64,000 nucleotides of DNA from Candidatus Accumulibacter necessarius (GTDB lineage Bacteria; Pseudomonadota; Gammaproteobacteria; Burkholderiales; Rhodocyclaceae). The number at the start of each line of letters is the position of its first letter. Within the stretch, counting starts at the first letter, position 1. Below the pieces are notes generated by a model that did no database searches, was not told the DNA's origin, and saw only the letters and a program-made list of their open reading frames with translations. A program made the translations under genes and the position numbers. Below are positions 1 through 8,603 of the stretch, one piece after another. Location of the stretch: assembly GCA_017302435.1 (NCBI GenBank), contig JAFLDL010000018.1:1-64000 (forward strand). Direction: 5' to 3'.

Positions 1-1
1 C

Positions 2-127
2 TACATCGCCCATCACAACACCAAGCCCAAGCCCTTTATCTGGACCAAGAGCGCTCGCGACATCCTCCAGAAGGTCATTCGCGCCAACAGCCGCTTAAGC
101 GCTAAACAGAATGCAACACTACACTAG
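2..127 (+). mobile_element. C-terminal fragment of an IS630-family transposase
   Basis: The window opens inside a reading frame that ends with TAG at 125-127. It reads YIAHHNTKPKPFIWTK followed by a short basic helix. The pattern HHN-x-x-PKPF-x-WTK-xA-x-x-I is the usual C-terminus of IS630/Tc1-type DDE transposases. Only 41 codons are visible, so the DDE triad and left end lie outside the window. The terminal inverted repeat should lie between 128 and about 190, but I could not delimit it. The fragment sits directly upstream of the McrBC-like genes, as is common at edges of defence islands. Confidence 0.75.
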
Positions 128-193
128 ATCACTTCCAGCATGCTGCATGATGCGTTGCAAGCACGAGGGAAAGCCATTTCACGGCATGATGCA

Positions 194-1840
194 ATGATCG
201 AAAACAAAGAACAATTCGCCTCGGCGTTCATTCCGTATTTGAGCGAATTCTTGGTCCGTGCAAGCGCAGCAAAGCCCGAGTTGGCACAAGTGCAGGTTCC
301 TCACGAACTGCAAGGCGTGGCAAAGCAACTGGGGATCAGCTTCAAGACAAGCTTTGGGATGGGAACCGCAACCGTCATTCCTTGGCTTGCTTGCTTTCTT
401 CCCGAACAGACAGCCGGAAAAGAGGGCGTGTATCCGGTTCTCTTGTATCGCCGCGACACAAGTACATTGAGCGTTTGTTATGGCGTAAGTGCGACAGCTC
501 AGGCTGCGAATGGACATTGGCCGCGGTTCTGGCCAGGTGCTCTTATCAGCCAGCTACCCCATTTCGGGCATCAAAAATACCAGCAGTCCTATGAACTGCA
601 ACTCTTTCCCGCGACAGAATTGGATCGACACTCCGTAATCGTCGACGCTTTTGTCAAGGTTATCAACGACTATCTGCAAGTATCGAGAACTATGCCATCG
701 AACCCTGCACCGTTCATGCAACTGGAGCGGGATCTGAGCTCCCTTGCAACTTCGTCGGCCAATGATATTTCTGTCGCCGGGCTGAACTTGCAGGAGGGTA
801 TTCTCGGGCGTCTGGTCGCATCCCTGCTCACCAAACGTTTGCTGATCCTCACCGGCCTGTCCGGCTCCGGAAAGACCAAGCTGGGTCATGCTTTTGCCGC
901 ATGGATCGCCGAATCGGATACCCAGTATCGGGTCGTCGCAGTAGGGGCGGACTGGACAACCAACGAGAACCTGCTGGGCTATCAGGATGCGCTGCGGCCA
1001 GAGATCTACCGCAAGCCGAACAATGGTGCGCTGGATTTAATACTGCGGGCGCGCGATGATGCAGCACGCCCTTATTTTCTGATTCTGGATGAAATGAACC
1101 TGTCGCATGTTGAGCGCTACTTTGCCGACACGCTTTCAGCCATTGAGTCTGGCGAACCGATTGCATTGCACTCGGCTACTGAGGATTTGTCTGGGGGCGA
1201 CGGTGACACGCTGCCTGTACCGCCCCGACTGACCTTGCCAAAAAATCTGTTCATTGTCGGCACGGTGAACGTGGATGAAACGACCTACATGTTCTCGCCC
1301 AAGGTTCTGGACCGTGCAAATGTGATCGAATTTCGTGCCACGGCAGACCAGATCAACGCTTTCATGGATGATCCGCAGCCAATCCGCATGGCGGCGTTGG
1401 CGCACAAGGGTGCAGGGTATGGCGCGGCATTTGTGGCGGCGGCCGCTGGTGATGCGCCAAGGCTGGCTGAACTGCCAAAGACGATCCACCCCGATGGTGC
1501 GCAGTGCGCGGCCGATCTCAAGGCACGGCTGGTCGAAGCTTTCCAGGCACTGGAACCTATCGGGGCGGAGTTCGGTTTTCGCACGGCGTTCGAGATTTCG
1601 CGCTTTGTTGCCTTTCATGCCACGCTTACCGGTGCGGGTTGGCAATTCAACGATGCGCTTGATGCCCAGGTGTATCAGAAGCTGATGCCGAAGCTGCACG
1701 GCTCGGAACGTCGCCTGGGGCCGGTTTTGAAGGCGCTGGAGGGTTTCTGCACGACACACGGTTGCCCGCTAAGTCTTGTGAAGATTCGGCGCATGCAGGA
1801 TCGCCTGAAGGACGGTTTCACGAGTTTTGCCGAGGCGTGA
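194..1840 (+). CDS. McrB-like AAA+ ATPase with DUF3578-type N-terminal domain
   Basis: This is the putative motor subunit of a McrBC-like (type IV restriction-like) system. The N-terminal ~190 residues resemble the MrcB_N/DUF3578 recognition module (VYPVLLYRRD, SYELQLFPATE). A AAA+ domain follows, with Walker A GLSGSGKT near residues 221-228 and Walker B plus McrB-type signature LILDEMNLSHVERYF near 295-310. The sensor region reads VGTVNVDETTYMFSPKVLDRAN, the form used by McrB/MoxR-like ATPases to recognise their own dimers. I chose ATG 194 because family-like sequence starts there. An in-frame ATG at 140 would add 18 residues abutting the IS630 end, and neither start has a clear ribosome binding site. 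The downstream nuclease gene begins 6 bases after the stop, so the two are almost certainly cotranscribed and act as a complex. Nucleotide preference (GTP or ATP) and the DNA mark recognised cannot be read from sequence. Confidence 0.85.
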   Translation: MIENKEQFASAFIPYLSEFLVRASAAKPELAQVQVPHELQGVAKQLGISFKTSFGMGTATVIPWLACFLPEQTAGKEGVYPVLLYRRDTSTLSVCYGVSATAQAANGHWPRFWPGALISQLPHFGHQKYQQSYELQLFPATELDRHSVIVDAFVKVINDYLQVSRTMPSNPAPFMQLERDLSSLATSSANDISVAGLNLQEGILGRLVASLLTKRLLILTGLSGSGKTKLGHAFAAWIAESDTQYRVVAVGADWTTNENLLGYQDALRPEIYRKPNNGALDLILRARDDAARPYFLILDEMNLSHVERYFADTLSAIESGEPIALHSATEDLSGGDGDTLPVPPRLTLPKNLFIVGTVNVDETTYMFSPKVLDRANVIEFRATADQINAFMDDPQPIRMAALAHKGAGYGAAFVAAAAGDAPRLAELPKTIHPDGAQCAADLKARLVEAFQALEPIGAEFGFRTAFEISRFVAFHATLTGAGWQFNDALDAQVYQKLMPKLHGSERRLGPVLKALEGFCTTHGCPLSLVKIRRMQDRLKDGFTSFAEA

Positions 1841-1846
1841 CGCGCC

Positions 1847-4189
1847 GTGCCGGCGAACGAAACATTGGAGTTTTTCGACACGCAGGGGTTCTGCGTGGCG
1901 CGGCTGAAAATGTTCGCGCTCGACACAGACAGCCTGATCCGACTGGAACCTTCCGCCGCCCATGCCCGGGGCGAGGAGCCCGTACAGTTGCTCGAAGGTG
2001 CCCGTTACGAATACGAATTCGCAGATGTGCGCCTGCGGCTTGATGCCGCCGATGGCGAACCCGGCCGTTTGATCGAGGCCAGCCGTCTTGAGGGGCGTGC
2101 TCACAGTGGTTTTTTGTCCCCAGGGCTCAACACCGGTCGGCTGGCGCTGCTGGTGCGTGACGACACCGGGACTGTATTGGGTGCCGCCGCCCTGGAAGTG
2201 CGCTCCCGCAAACTCAGCTATCGCGAAGATTACCGGCAGATGCTGGAGGACATCACCGATCGCTGCATCGACTTGTTGATCGAGTTGCGCGCCCCGACCG
2301 CCATCCGAGCGGCACCTGACCCTGGCCACGAGCCGCGCACGCTCGCGCAGCGCTTTGCCTTCTTGAAGGCACTGCTGGGGTCGCCGTCTTTCCAGAATGC
2401 CTTGCATCGCATTGTCAGCCACCCGCACCAACGTTGGGAACCTGAAGAAGCGATGATCGACAGGCGACGAGGTTTCCGTCCCAGTGCGCGCAGTCTGCGC
2501 GAGATGGCGCGCGCAACCCGTCGTCTGCCCTTGCCGAGCAGGCATCCGCTGGCGGCTACCTTGCCGTCATTGCCGGAGCGAATCTCGCTCTACCGCAATG
2601 TGCAGACCGAGGACACACCGGAAAATCGTTTTGTGAAATTCGCGCTGCAAGCGTTTGCCGGATTCTTGGCGTTGATGCGGCAGCGATTGGATGCGATCAA
2701 CGCGAACGACGTACGGCTCCGGCAGGAGATTTCAGCTCTTGCCGGGCAACTCGACGCCGCATTGGGCGCTGACGTGTTTCGCGGGGTGTCACCCCCTGAC
2801 ATGCTGCCTCTGGGCAGCCCGGTATTGCAGCGAAAGGAGGGTTACCGCGAGGTCTATCAAGCCTGGTTGCGCTTCGACATGGCGGCGCGCCTGACTTGGC
2901 AAGGGGGCGACGAGGTATATCGGGCCGGCCAGCGCAACATCGCAACACTTTACGAATATTGGGTGTTCTTCAAGCTGCTGGAAATAGTGACAGGAGTTTT
3001 CCAGTTGGAGCGGCCGGCTGCGGCCGAACTGATGGAGGAAACCGCCGATGGCTTCGGACTGAAGCTCAAGTCCGGTGAGCAGCTTGGATTCGAGGGCATC
3101 ACCTTTGCTGGTGCACGCCCGTTGCGAGCACGCTTCAGCTACAACCTCAGCTTTACGCGCAACACGAATCGCGCAGCGACCGGTTCCTGGACGGAGCGGA
3201 TGCGGCCAGATTACACGATCAGCCTATGGCCAGCCGATTTCAGCGCTGTCGAAGCTGAAGCACAGGAACTGATGGTGCACGTCCATTTCGATGCGAAATA
3301 CCGCATCGACAACATCGAGCAGCTATTCGGCCGCGATGATACCGATCTGCAAGTGGCGGCCGCGGCAGCCGACTTGAACGAGGAAAAGCAGGAGCAGGAA
3401 CTCGGCCGCTACAAGCGTGCCGACTTGCTGAAGATGCACGCCTACCGCGATGCGATTCGACGCACACAGGGAGCCTATGTCCTCTATCCCGGCGAAATGT
3501 CGCGACAATGGCAGGGCTACCACGAAATTCTGCCGGGGCTTGGGGCATTTCCAATCAGGCCGGGCAATGGCGAAGGTGCGCTGACCAAGTTTATTCAGGA
3601 CGTGGTGGCACACGCTTGCGATCGCGCGACGGCGCGTGAGCGCCAGAGCTATCACGTATATGAAGTACAGGAAGCACCTGCCACTTACGCCGTATTGCAC
3701 ACCCTGCCAGAGAAGGCTGCGGGCAGTCCCCGGCGTTCGCCACCCCTGGCGGAAACCCATGTGTTGATTGGCTGGTATAAGGACAAGACACATCTGGATT
3801 GGGTATTGAAGGCTGGGCTCTACAACTTCCGCATGGACGTCGAGCGCGGTTCGCTACGTCTCAAACGAGAAGTATCCGCCGCGCAATATCTGCTGCTGCA
3901 CAGCCAAAAGGGCGCGACCAGCGCAAGTCTGCTGCGGGTTGCCAAGGAAGGCCCGCGTGTCCTCTCGCGCGAAGCGCTGAAGGCGAAAGGCTACCCAGGC
4001 GAGCCGTCGCGGCCGTTCTATCTGGTCTATGACGTTACCCTGGCCGAGGGATTCGACGGTTATGAGTGGGATTACCGCAAGCTCCCGGAGCGCCTACAAA
4101 ACCGTGCATCGGCAGAACCGCAAACGATTACGCTGGATGCGCTGATGACGGCGGCGGAGAGAGGGTTGGTTGTGGGGACAATACATTGA
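1847..4189 (+). CDS. McrC-like DUF2357 / PD-(D/E)XK nuclease partner
   Basis: 780 residues starting with GTG 1847, six bases after the ATPase stop. The N-terminal half resembles DUF2357 proteins, including the SLYRNVQTEDTPENRFVKFA stretch typical of this family. The C-terminal part carries a PD-(D/E)XK nuclease core: MRPDYTI (Asp455), then HFDAKYRI (Asp482-x-Lys484), as in McrC, where this core cuts DNA once loaded by McrB. About 290 further residues follow the core, including a lysine- and arginine-rich region, longer than classical McrC (about 350 residues in E. coli). With the adjacent McrB-like motor this forms a two-gene anti-invader module. Function is inferred from family membership. 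The target could be modified cytosine, RNA or another structure. Confidence 0.82.
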   Translation: MPANETLEFFDTQGFCVARLKMFALDTDSLIRLEPSAAHARGEEPVQLLEGARYEYEFADVRLRLDAADGEPGRLIEASRLEGRAHSGFLSPGLNTGRLALLVRDDTGTVLGAAALEVRSRKLSYREDYRQMLEDITDRCIDLLIELRAPTAIRAAPDPGHEPRTLAQRFAFLKALLGSPSFQNALHRIVSHPHQRWEPEEAMIDRRRGFRPSARSLREMARATRRLPLPSRHPLAATLPSLPERISLYRNVQTEDTPENRFVKFALQAFAGFLALMRQRLDAINANDVRLRQEISALAGQLDAALGADVFRGVSPPDMLPLGSPVLQRKEGYREVYQAWLRFDMAARLTWQGGDEVYRAGQRNIATLYEYWVFFKLLEIVTGVFQLERPAAAELMEETADGFGLKLKSGEQLGFEGITFAGARPLRARFSYNLSFTRNTNRAATGSWTERMRPDYTISLWPADFSAVEAEAQELMVHVHFDAKYRIDNIEQLFGRDDTDLQVAAAAADLNEEKQEQELGRYKRADLLKMHAYRDAIRRTQGAYVLYPGEMSRQWQGYHEILPGLGAFPIRPGNGEGALTKFIQDVVAHACDRATARERQSYHVYEVQEAPATYAVLHTLPEKAAGSPRRSPPLAETHVLIGWYKDKTHLDWVLKAGLYNFRMDVERGSLRLKREVSAAQYLLLHSQKGATSASLLRVAKEGPRVLSREALKAKGYPGEPSRPFYLVYDVTLAEGFDGYEWDYRKLPERLQNRASAEPQTITLDALMTAAERGLVVGTIH

Positions 4190-4371
4190 GGTTTCCCAAC
4201 TGACTGGATGGATGGCGCCCTGCGTATCCGGTGATGGGATTGAGTTGCCCCGGCTTCAGATTGTGAAGAGGGATCTCGAATTCGATATAGGCGACAGCGA
4301 GTGGGTTGCTCCAAGAGATCTTACTTGAACACTGGCTTGGGCTTGAATGGCCACGATACGAAAGCGAAGGC

Positions 4372-5865
4372 ATGGATGAACTGACCGGCAAGGCAGCGGA
4401 CGAGCTGATCGAAACCCTGGTGACCATGCGGGAGTCCCCACGCTTCGAATGCAAGCGGGTCTCCGGCAAGATGGTCGGCAAGGCGCTCGAAAGCTTGTGT
4501 GCCTTCGCCAACACCAACGGCGGCACGCTTGCGCTGGGAGTCGAGGACACGGGCAAGGCCACGGGGACCGACCGCCTTCACGGTCTTGTGGAAAACCCGG
4601 AAGCGGTCGACGAACTGCGGCGAAAGACATTGACACATCTACTGCCGATGGTCGAGGGTCTGCGCTGGCGGCGTGTCGCATGCCTGCTCAGGGACGGCAC
4701 GGCGGGGCATGTCCTGCTTGTCACTGTGCCGCAAAGTCCAAAGGTCCATTCCATCCTCGATGACGGCACCTGGACGCGGCTCGATGCCAGCAACCGGGAA
4801 ATGTCTGCCGGCGAGATCACCGAGCTCTCCTACCGGCGTGGGGTCATCAGCGCCGAGTCCGAGCCGGTAGCGGTGCCATTCGAACTGCTGGAAACCGATG
4901 TCTGGCGCCGGTTTGCCGCAAATCGCGGCTTCCTGACGGGCGACTTGGCCGACCGGCTATTTCGCATCGGCCTGGCCAAACCGGTGGCTGGCGAACGGCA
5001 GCCGGTGCGCGCGGCGGTGCTGCTGTTCGCCGACGAACCGGGCGGCCTCCTGGCTGCTCAGCAGACCCGCGCGGACGTGCGTGTGTTTCATTACCGGGGT
5101 AGCCGTATCGAACCCGGTGCGGTACCAAACCTGATCAAGGCACCCAAGACCATCTCGGGCCCCCTGCCATTGCAGATCGCCCAGGCCAGCGCGTACGTGC
5201 TGGATGAACTGGCGGCCGGCCTTACCCTCGCGGCGTCCGGCTTCAGGACCGTGCATCGCTATCCCGAGCGGGTGATCAAGGAAGCGATTACCAATGCCGT
5301 GATCCACCGCGACTACCGACTCAACCGCGACATTCACATTCGGATTCTCGACAACCGCATCGAGATCGAAAGTCCCGGCCTGTTCCCCGGGACGATCACG
5401 CCGGCCAATGTCAACCGGGCCGGCTCTTTCGCGCGCAACCCCCTCATCGCGCGCAACCTGCGCGAGTTTCCCGAGCCCCCCAATGTCGATGCCGGCGAAG
5501 GCGTACGCATGATGTTCGCTGAGATGCGCGCGGCCAATCTCTATCCGCCGTTCTACAGCGAGAACCGCGACGCTGCGCAACCTGCCGTCGTCGTCAGCCT
5601 GCTCAACGAGGAGCGTCCGCCGGTCTGGGAGCAGGTGAGTGACTGGATGGAGCGCAACGGCGCCCTAGCGAACAGCGATCTTTGCCGGATTGCTGCGGTC
5701 GACACCCTCAAGGCCTCGAAAATGCTCAAGCGCTGGGTTGAACAGGGGGTGTTGACCCGCGACGATTCCGGCGGGAAACGCCATACCGTGTATCGTAAGC
5801 CGCTGGCGGATGGCGAGGCGAATGCCGCTTCGTCAATTTCCATGCCCCTGGATAATGGGCAGTAG
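4372..5865 (+). CDS. AlbA_2 (Schlafen-like) ATP-binding protein with winged-helix tail
   Basis: 497 residues. I start at ATG 4372 because GAAGG lies just upstream; a TTG at 4306 is possible but has no such support. The N-terminal ~150 residues are an AlbA_2/Schlafen-type domain (ESPRFECKR, then SLCAFANTNGGTLALGVED), a fold found in nucleases and regulators linked to defence loci. The middle-to-C-terminal part carries a GHKL-type ATP-binding domain (HATPase_c_4) with N-box-like VIKEAITNAVIHRDYR and downstream ESPGLFPGTIT. The last ~70 residues look like a winged helix (WMERNGALANSDLCRIAAVDTLKASKMLKRW). Such proteins are usually annotated as putative transcriptional regulators. The gene lies 182 bases beyond the McrBC-like pair on the same strand and may be its regulator or an independent defence gene. 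Confidence 0.78.
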   Translation: MDELTGKAADELIETLVTMRESPRFECKRVSGKMVGKALESLCAFANTNGGTLALGVEDTGKATGTDRLHGLVENPEAVDELRRKTLTHLLPMVEGLRWRRVACLLRDGTAGHVLLVTVPQSPKVHSILDDGTWTRLDASNREMSAGEITELSYRRGVISAESEPVAVPFELLETDVWRRFAANRGFLTGDLADRLFRIGLAKPVAGERQPVRAAVLLFADEPGGLLAAQQTRADVRVFHYRGSRIEPGAVPNLIKAPKTISGPLPLQIAQASAYVLDELAAGLTLAASGFRTVHRYPERVIKEAITNAVIHRDYRLNRDIHIRILDNRIEIESPGLFPGTITPANVNRAGSFARNPLIARNLREFPEPPNVDAGEGVRMMFAEMRAANLYPPFYSENRDAAQPAVVVSLLNEERPPVWEQVSDWMERNGALANSDLCRIAAVDTLKASKMLKRWVEQGVLTRDDSGGKRHTVYRKPLADGEANAASSISMPLDNGQ

Positions 5866-6270
5866 ATTTCAACAAAACAACGTTTAAACAGTGTATTGCG
5901 TCATTTTTTATTATCCTTGCCGTGCTGTATGCATGAGCTGGGGCGTCGGGCACGGAAACCTTCGCCTTCCGCTCGGGCCGCGCACTGCTCGAAACCATCG
6001 ACCGCGTCCAGGCGTAGCTCGTGGCGGGCCGGGGTGTTGGTCAGCAGCCGAAGCGATTCAGAGCACCGAACGAGTATTCACTTGCATACGTATCGGGGGG
6101 TGATGGCTTTCGCGCCCGCCAGGTCTGGCTGTGTCGGCGATTGTCCTCAGCGGGCGGGCCGGAGGCGCTGCCAGCTCTTATCCACCGCTTACCCACATCT
6201 CTCGATCAGCGCATGGCGTGACCTAAGAGCCCAGCGCCTGATCGCGGTAGCCGCGCGCCGGCTATTCCCG
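5866..6270. other. Noncoding stretch with a possible gene remnant
   Basis: 405 bases lie between the AlbA_2 gene and the 3' end of hisP, which points towards it. At 5948-6017 (+) there is a short open stretch reading GTETFAFRSGRALLETIDRV and ending in TAG. It looks like the C-terminus of a lost protein, but I cannot assign it. Near 6248-6264 is a GC-rich hairpin (TAGCCG / CGGCTA) just after the hisP stop, without a T-run. I see no credible complete gene, tRNA or strong terminator here. Confidence 0.4.
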
Positions 6271-7053
6271 TTACTTGAGGCTGCCCGACAGGAACTGCTG
6301 CAGACGTTCGCTGGTGGGCTTGGTCAGCACTTCCCTGGGGTCGCCTTCTTCCTCAACCCGCCCCTGATGGACAAAGATGACGTGGTTGGAGACTTCGCGC
6401 GCAAAACCCATTTCGTGGGTCACGACCAGCATGGTGCGGCCCTCTTCTGCGATCGACCGCATCACCTTGAGAACTTCGCCAACCAGTTCCGGATCAAGAG
6501 CCGAGGTCGGTTCGTCAAACAGCAGCGCCTCTGGTTCCATCGCTAGGGCACGCGCAATCGCCACCCGCTGTTGTTGGCCGCCGGATAGGTGCGCCGGATA
6601 GGTGTCGCGGAATTTCCAGACGCCGACGCGTTCGAGATAACGCTCGGCACGTGCCATCGCCTCCTTTTTCGCCAGGCCAAGCACGTGGATCGGCGCCTCG
6701 ACGACGTTCTGCAGCACCGTCATGTGGCCCCACAGATTGAAGTGCTGGAAAACCATCGACAGACGGGTACGGATCTTCTGCAGTTGCTTCTGGTCGGCAA
6801 CCTTGAGGGCATCCTTGGTGCCAGGCAGCAGCTTGACTTCCTCACCGGCGACGATGATCTTGCCGGAAGTCGGCTGCTCGAGGAAGTTGATGCAGCGCAG
6901 CCAGGTGCTCTTGCCGGAACCGGAGGAGCCGATGATGCTGATCACATCGCCCGCGTTCGCCTTGAGCGACACCCCCTTCAGTACTTCGTTATCGCCGTAC
7001 TGCTTGTAGAGGTTTTCGACGCGCAGGAGTTCTTTACTCGCCTTGTGGGCCAT
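6271..7053 (-). CDS. hisP: Histidine/lysine/arginine/ornithine ABC transporter ATP-binding protein
   Basis: 260 residues with every ABC ATPase motif: Walker A GSSGSGKS, signature LSGGQQQR, Walker [12 protein letters not shown], and H-loop VVTHEMGFA. The extra sequence after Walker A ([14 protein letters not shown]) and the length match HisP/GlnQ/ArtP of the polar amino-acid family. I start at ATG 7053 ([16 protein letters not shown]), 14 bases after the hisM stop; a longer frame to 7122 would overlap hisM and add unrelated sequence. It is the last gene of the hisJ-hisQ-hisM-hisP operon and energises the HisQ/HisM channel on the cytoplasmic face. Next to a lysine degradation cluster, lysine or another basic amino acid is the likely cargo. 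Confidence 0.93.
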   Translation of the reverse strand: MAHKASKELLRVENLYKQYGDNEVLKGVSLKANAGDVISIIGSSGSGKSTWLRCINFLEQPTSGKIIVAGEEVKLLPGTKDALKVADQKQLQKIRTRLSMVFQHFNLWGHMTVLQNVVEAPIHVLGLAKKEAMARAERYLERVGVWKFRDTYPAHLSGGQQQRVAIARALAMEPEALLFDEPTSALDPELVGEVLKVMRSIAEEGRTMLVVTHEMGFAREVSNHVIFVHQGRVEEEGDPREVLTKPTSERLQQFLSGSLK

Positions 7054-7067
7054 GGCAGTCTTTCCGA

Positions 7068-7805
7068 TCAGTTTTTCTTCGCGTCGCTGGCGCTGCGGCG
7101 CGGTTGCAGGTGAGCCAGCCAACGGTTTTCAGCGACGCGGAACAGGCCAACCAGAACAAAGGTCACAACAAGGTAGAGCAGTCCGGCAAAGATAAAGGCT
7201 TCGAACGGCGCGTAATGACGCGAGTAGACGTTGCGTGCGGCCCCGGTCAGATCAACCAGCGTCACTGCGCTGGCAATCGCCGAGCCTTGCAGCATCAGAA
7301 TCACTTCGTTGCTGAAGGGCGGCAGCGCCCGGCGCAAGGCCGACGGCAGAATGATTCTGCGCAGTGCGGTGCTGCGCGTCATGCCCATTGCCTTGGCGGC
7401 TTCGACTTCGCCATTCGGCGTATTGCGGATCGCCCCGGCAAACATTTCGAGCTGGTAGGCGCAGGTGTTGAGGCTGAACGCCAGCAGGGCACAGAAATAG
7501 GCATCGCGGAAGAGCAGCCAGAATGGATTTCCCGCCTCCCACATTTGTTGCATCCATTCGCTTTGACCGATGCCGTAGTAGACCAGCAGCAACTGGACGA
7601 GCATTGGCGTGCCGCGGAAGAAGTAGGTGTAGGCGCGCACCGGAGCACTCACCCAGGGGTTCTTCGACACTCGAGCGATCGACAGCGGAACCGCAAAGCC
7701 GAAACCGATGATCAGGGCGATGCCGGTGAGATGGAGAGTCATCCAGAGCCCGCGCCAGAATTCGGGCAAACTGCCGGTCACGACTGTCAGATCAAACCAT
7801 TCCAT
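7068..7805 (-). CDS. hisM: Basic amino-acid ABC transporter permease HisM
   Basis: 245 residues with about five membrane segments and the BPD_transp_1 fold. The cytoplasmic EAA loop, which docks onto HisP, reads [20 protein letters not shown]. The N-terminal [19 protein letters not shown] segment is typical of HisM-type permeases. The gene sits 9 bases downstream of hisQ and 14 bases upstream of hisP, so translation is probably coupled. HisM and HisQ form the heterodimeric inner-membrane channel. Order and length match the HisQMP and ArtQMP families; specificity within that group cannot be fixed from sequence. Confidence 0.92.
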   Translation of the reverse strand: MEWFDLTVVTGSLPEFWRGLWMTLHLTGIALIIGFGFAVPLSIARVSKNPWVSAPVRAYTYFFRGTPMLVQLLLVYYGIGQSEWMQQMWEAGNPFWLLFRDAYFCALLAFSLNTCAYQLEMFAGAIRNTPNGEVEAAKAMGMTRSTALRRIILPSALRRALPPFSNEVILMLQGSAIASAVTLVDLTGAARNVYSRHYAPFEAFIFAGLLYLVVTFVLVGLFRVAENRWLAHLQPRRSASDAKKN

Positions 7806-7814
7806 GAGTCGCTC

Positions 7815-8507
7815 CTAGACGTTCGCTTCTCTGACGCCGACGTTATAGCGCCGTTCCAGCCGTTGCAGCACGGCATTCGAGACGCTTGTCATCGCGAGGT
7901 AGAGGACGCAGACGGCGAGATAGAACGTGAAGGGCTGGTGGGTCGAGCGGCCCGCCTGATCGGCCAGCCAGGTCATGTCGGAGAGGCCGATCATCGATAC
8001 GATGGCGGTGCTCTTCAGCAGGACCAGCCAGTTGTTGCCCATGCCCGGGAGCGCGTAACGCAGCATCTGCGGAAAAAGGACACGCCAGAAGGTCTGCCAG
8101 CCACTCATCCCGTAGGCCCGGCCGGCCTCCATCTGACCCGCCGGGACGGCCTGGAAGGCGCCGCGAAAGGTTTCAGTGAAATAGGCGCCAAAAATGAACC
8201 CGATGGTCAAAACGCCGGCGGCAAAGGCGTTGAGTTCGATCATCTCCCATTCGAGATAGTCGCTGACTTGATTGAGCAAGACCTGGCCACCGTAAAAAAC
8301 CAGGAGCATCATCACCAGATCGGGAACGCCGCGTACGACCGTGGTATAGAGCGCGCTCCACCAGCGTAGCGGCGCCAGCCGCGAGAGCTTGCAGGCGGCG
8401 CCCAACAGGCCCGTACCGACAGCGAGCATCAGCGACAGAATGGCGACCTGGAGCGTCACCCAGGCGCCAGCCAGCAAGCTGGGTGAGTATTCGATCAGCG
8501 CATCCAT
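7815..8507 (-). CDS. hisQ: Basic amino-acid ABC transporter permease HisQ
   Basis: 230 residues, a BPD_transp_1 inner-membrane permease with N-terminal GAWVTLQVAILSLMLAVGTGLLGA and EAA loop EAGRAYGMSGWQTFWRVLFPQ. It pairs with HisM to form the channel. It starts at ATG 8507, about 96 bases after the hisJ stop; the interval holds a strong hairpin that may set different expression levels for binding protein and channel. Confidence 0.92.
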   Translation of the reverse strand: MDALIEYSPSLLAGAWVTLQVAILSLMLAVGTGLLGAACKLSRLAPLRWWSALYTTVVRGVPDLVMMLLVFYGGQVLLNQVSDYLEWEMIELNAFAAGVLTIGFIFGAYFTETFRGAFQAVPAGQMEAGRAYGMSGWQTFWRVLFPQMLRYALPGMGNNWLVLLKSTAIVSMIGLSDMTWLADQAGRSTHQPFTFYLAVCVLYLAMTSVSNAVLQRLERRYNVGVREANV

Positions 8508-8560
8508 CGGCGAGTTCCCCCTCGGATTGTGCGTCTGCTACTGCTGCGGCGGAAATACAG

Positions 8561-8592
8561 GAAACGCCGGCCGCGTCGGCAGCCGGCGTTTC
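8561..8592 (-). promoter_or_regulatory. Intercistronic hairpin between hisJ and hisQ
   Basis: Two perfect 10-base arms, GAAACGCCGG (8561-8570) and CCGGCGTTTC (8583-8592), flank a 12-base GC-rich interior that can pair further. It starts 11 bases beyond the hisJ stop, and no T-run follows on the minus strand. It is therefore more likely an RNA-stabilising or partly attenuating element than a full terminator. Binding-protein transcripts of such operons are commonly more abundant than permease transcripts. Confidence 0.6.
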
Positions 8593-8603
8593 AGAGCGAG
8601 ACA

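Noticed and set aside
5948-6017. Functional small gene after the AlbA_2 gene
   Set aside because: No start codon or ribosome binding site precedes the short frame; at best it is a C-terminal remnant.
6248-6264. Rho-independent terminator after hisP
   Set aside because: A hairpin exists but no T-run follows on the minus strand.
7104-8369. 421-codon plus-strand open frame opposite hisM/hisQ
   Set aside because: Antisense of two clear permease genes; no domain or start signal.
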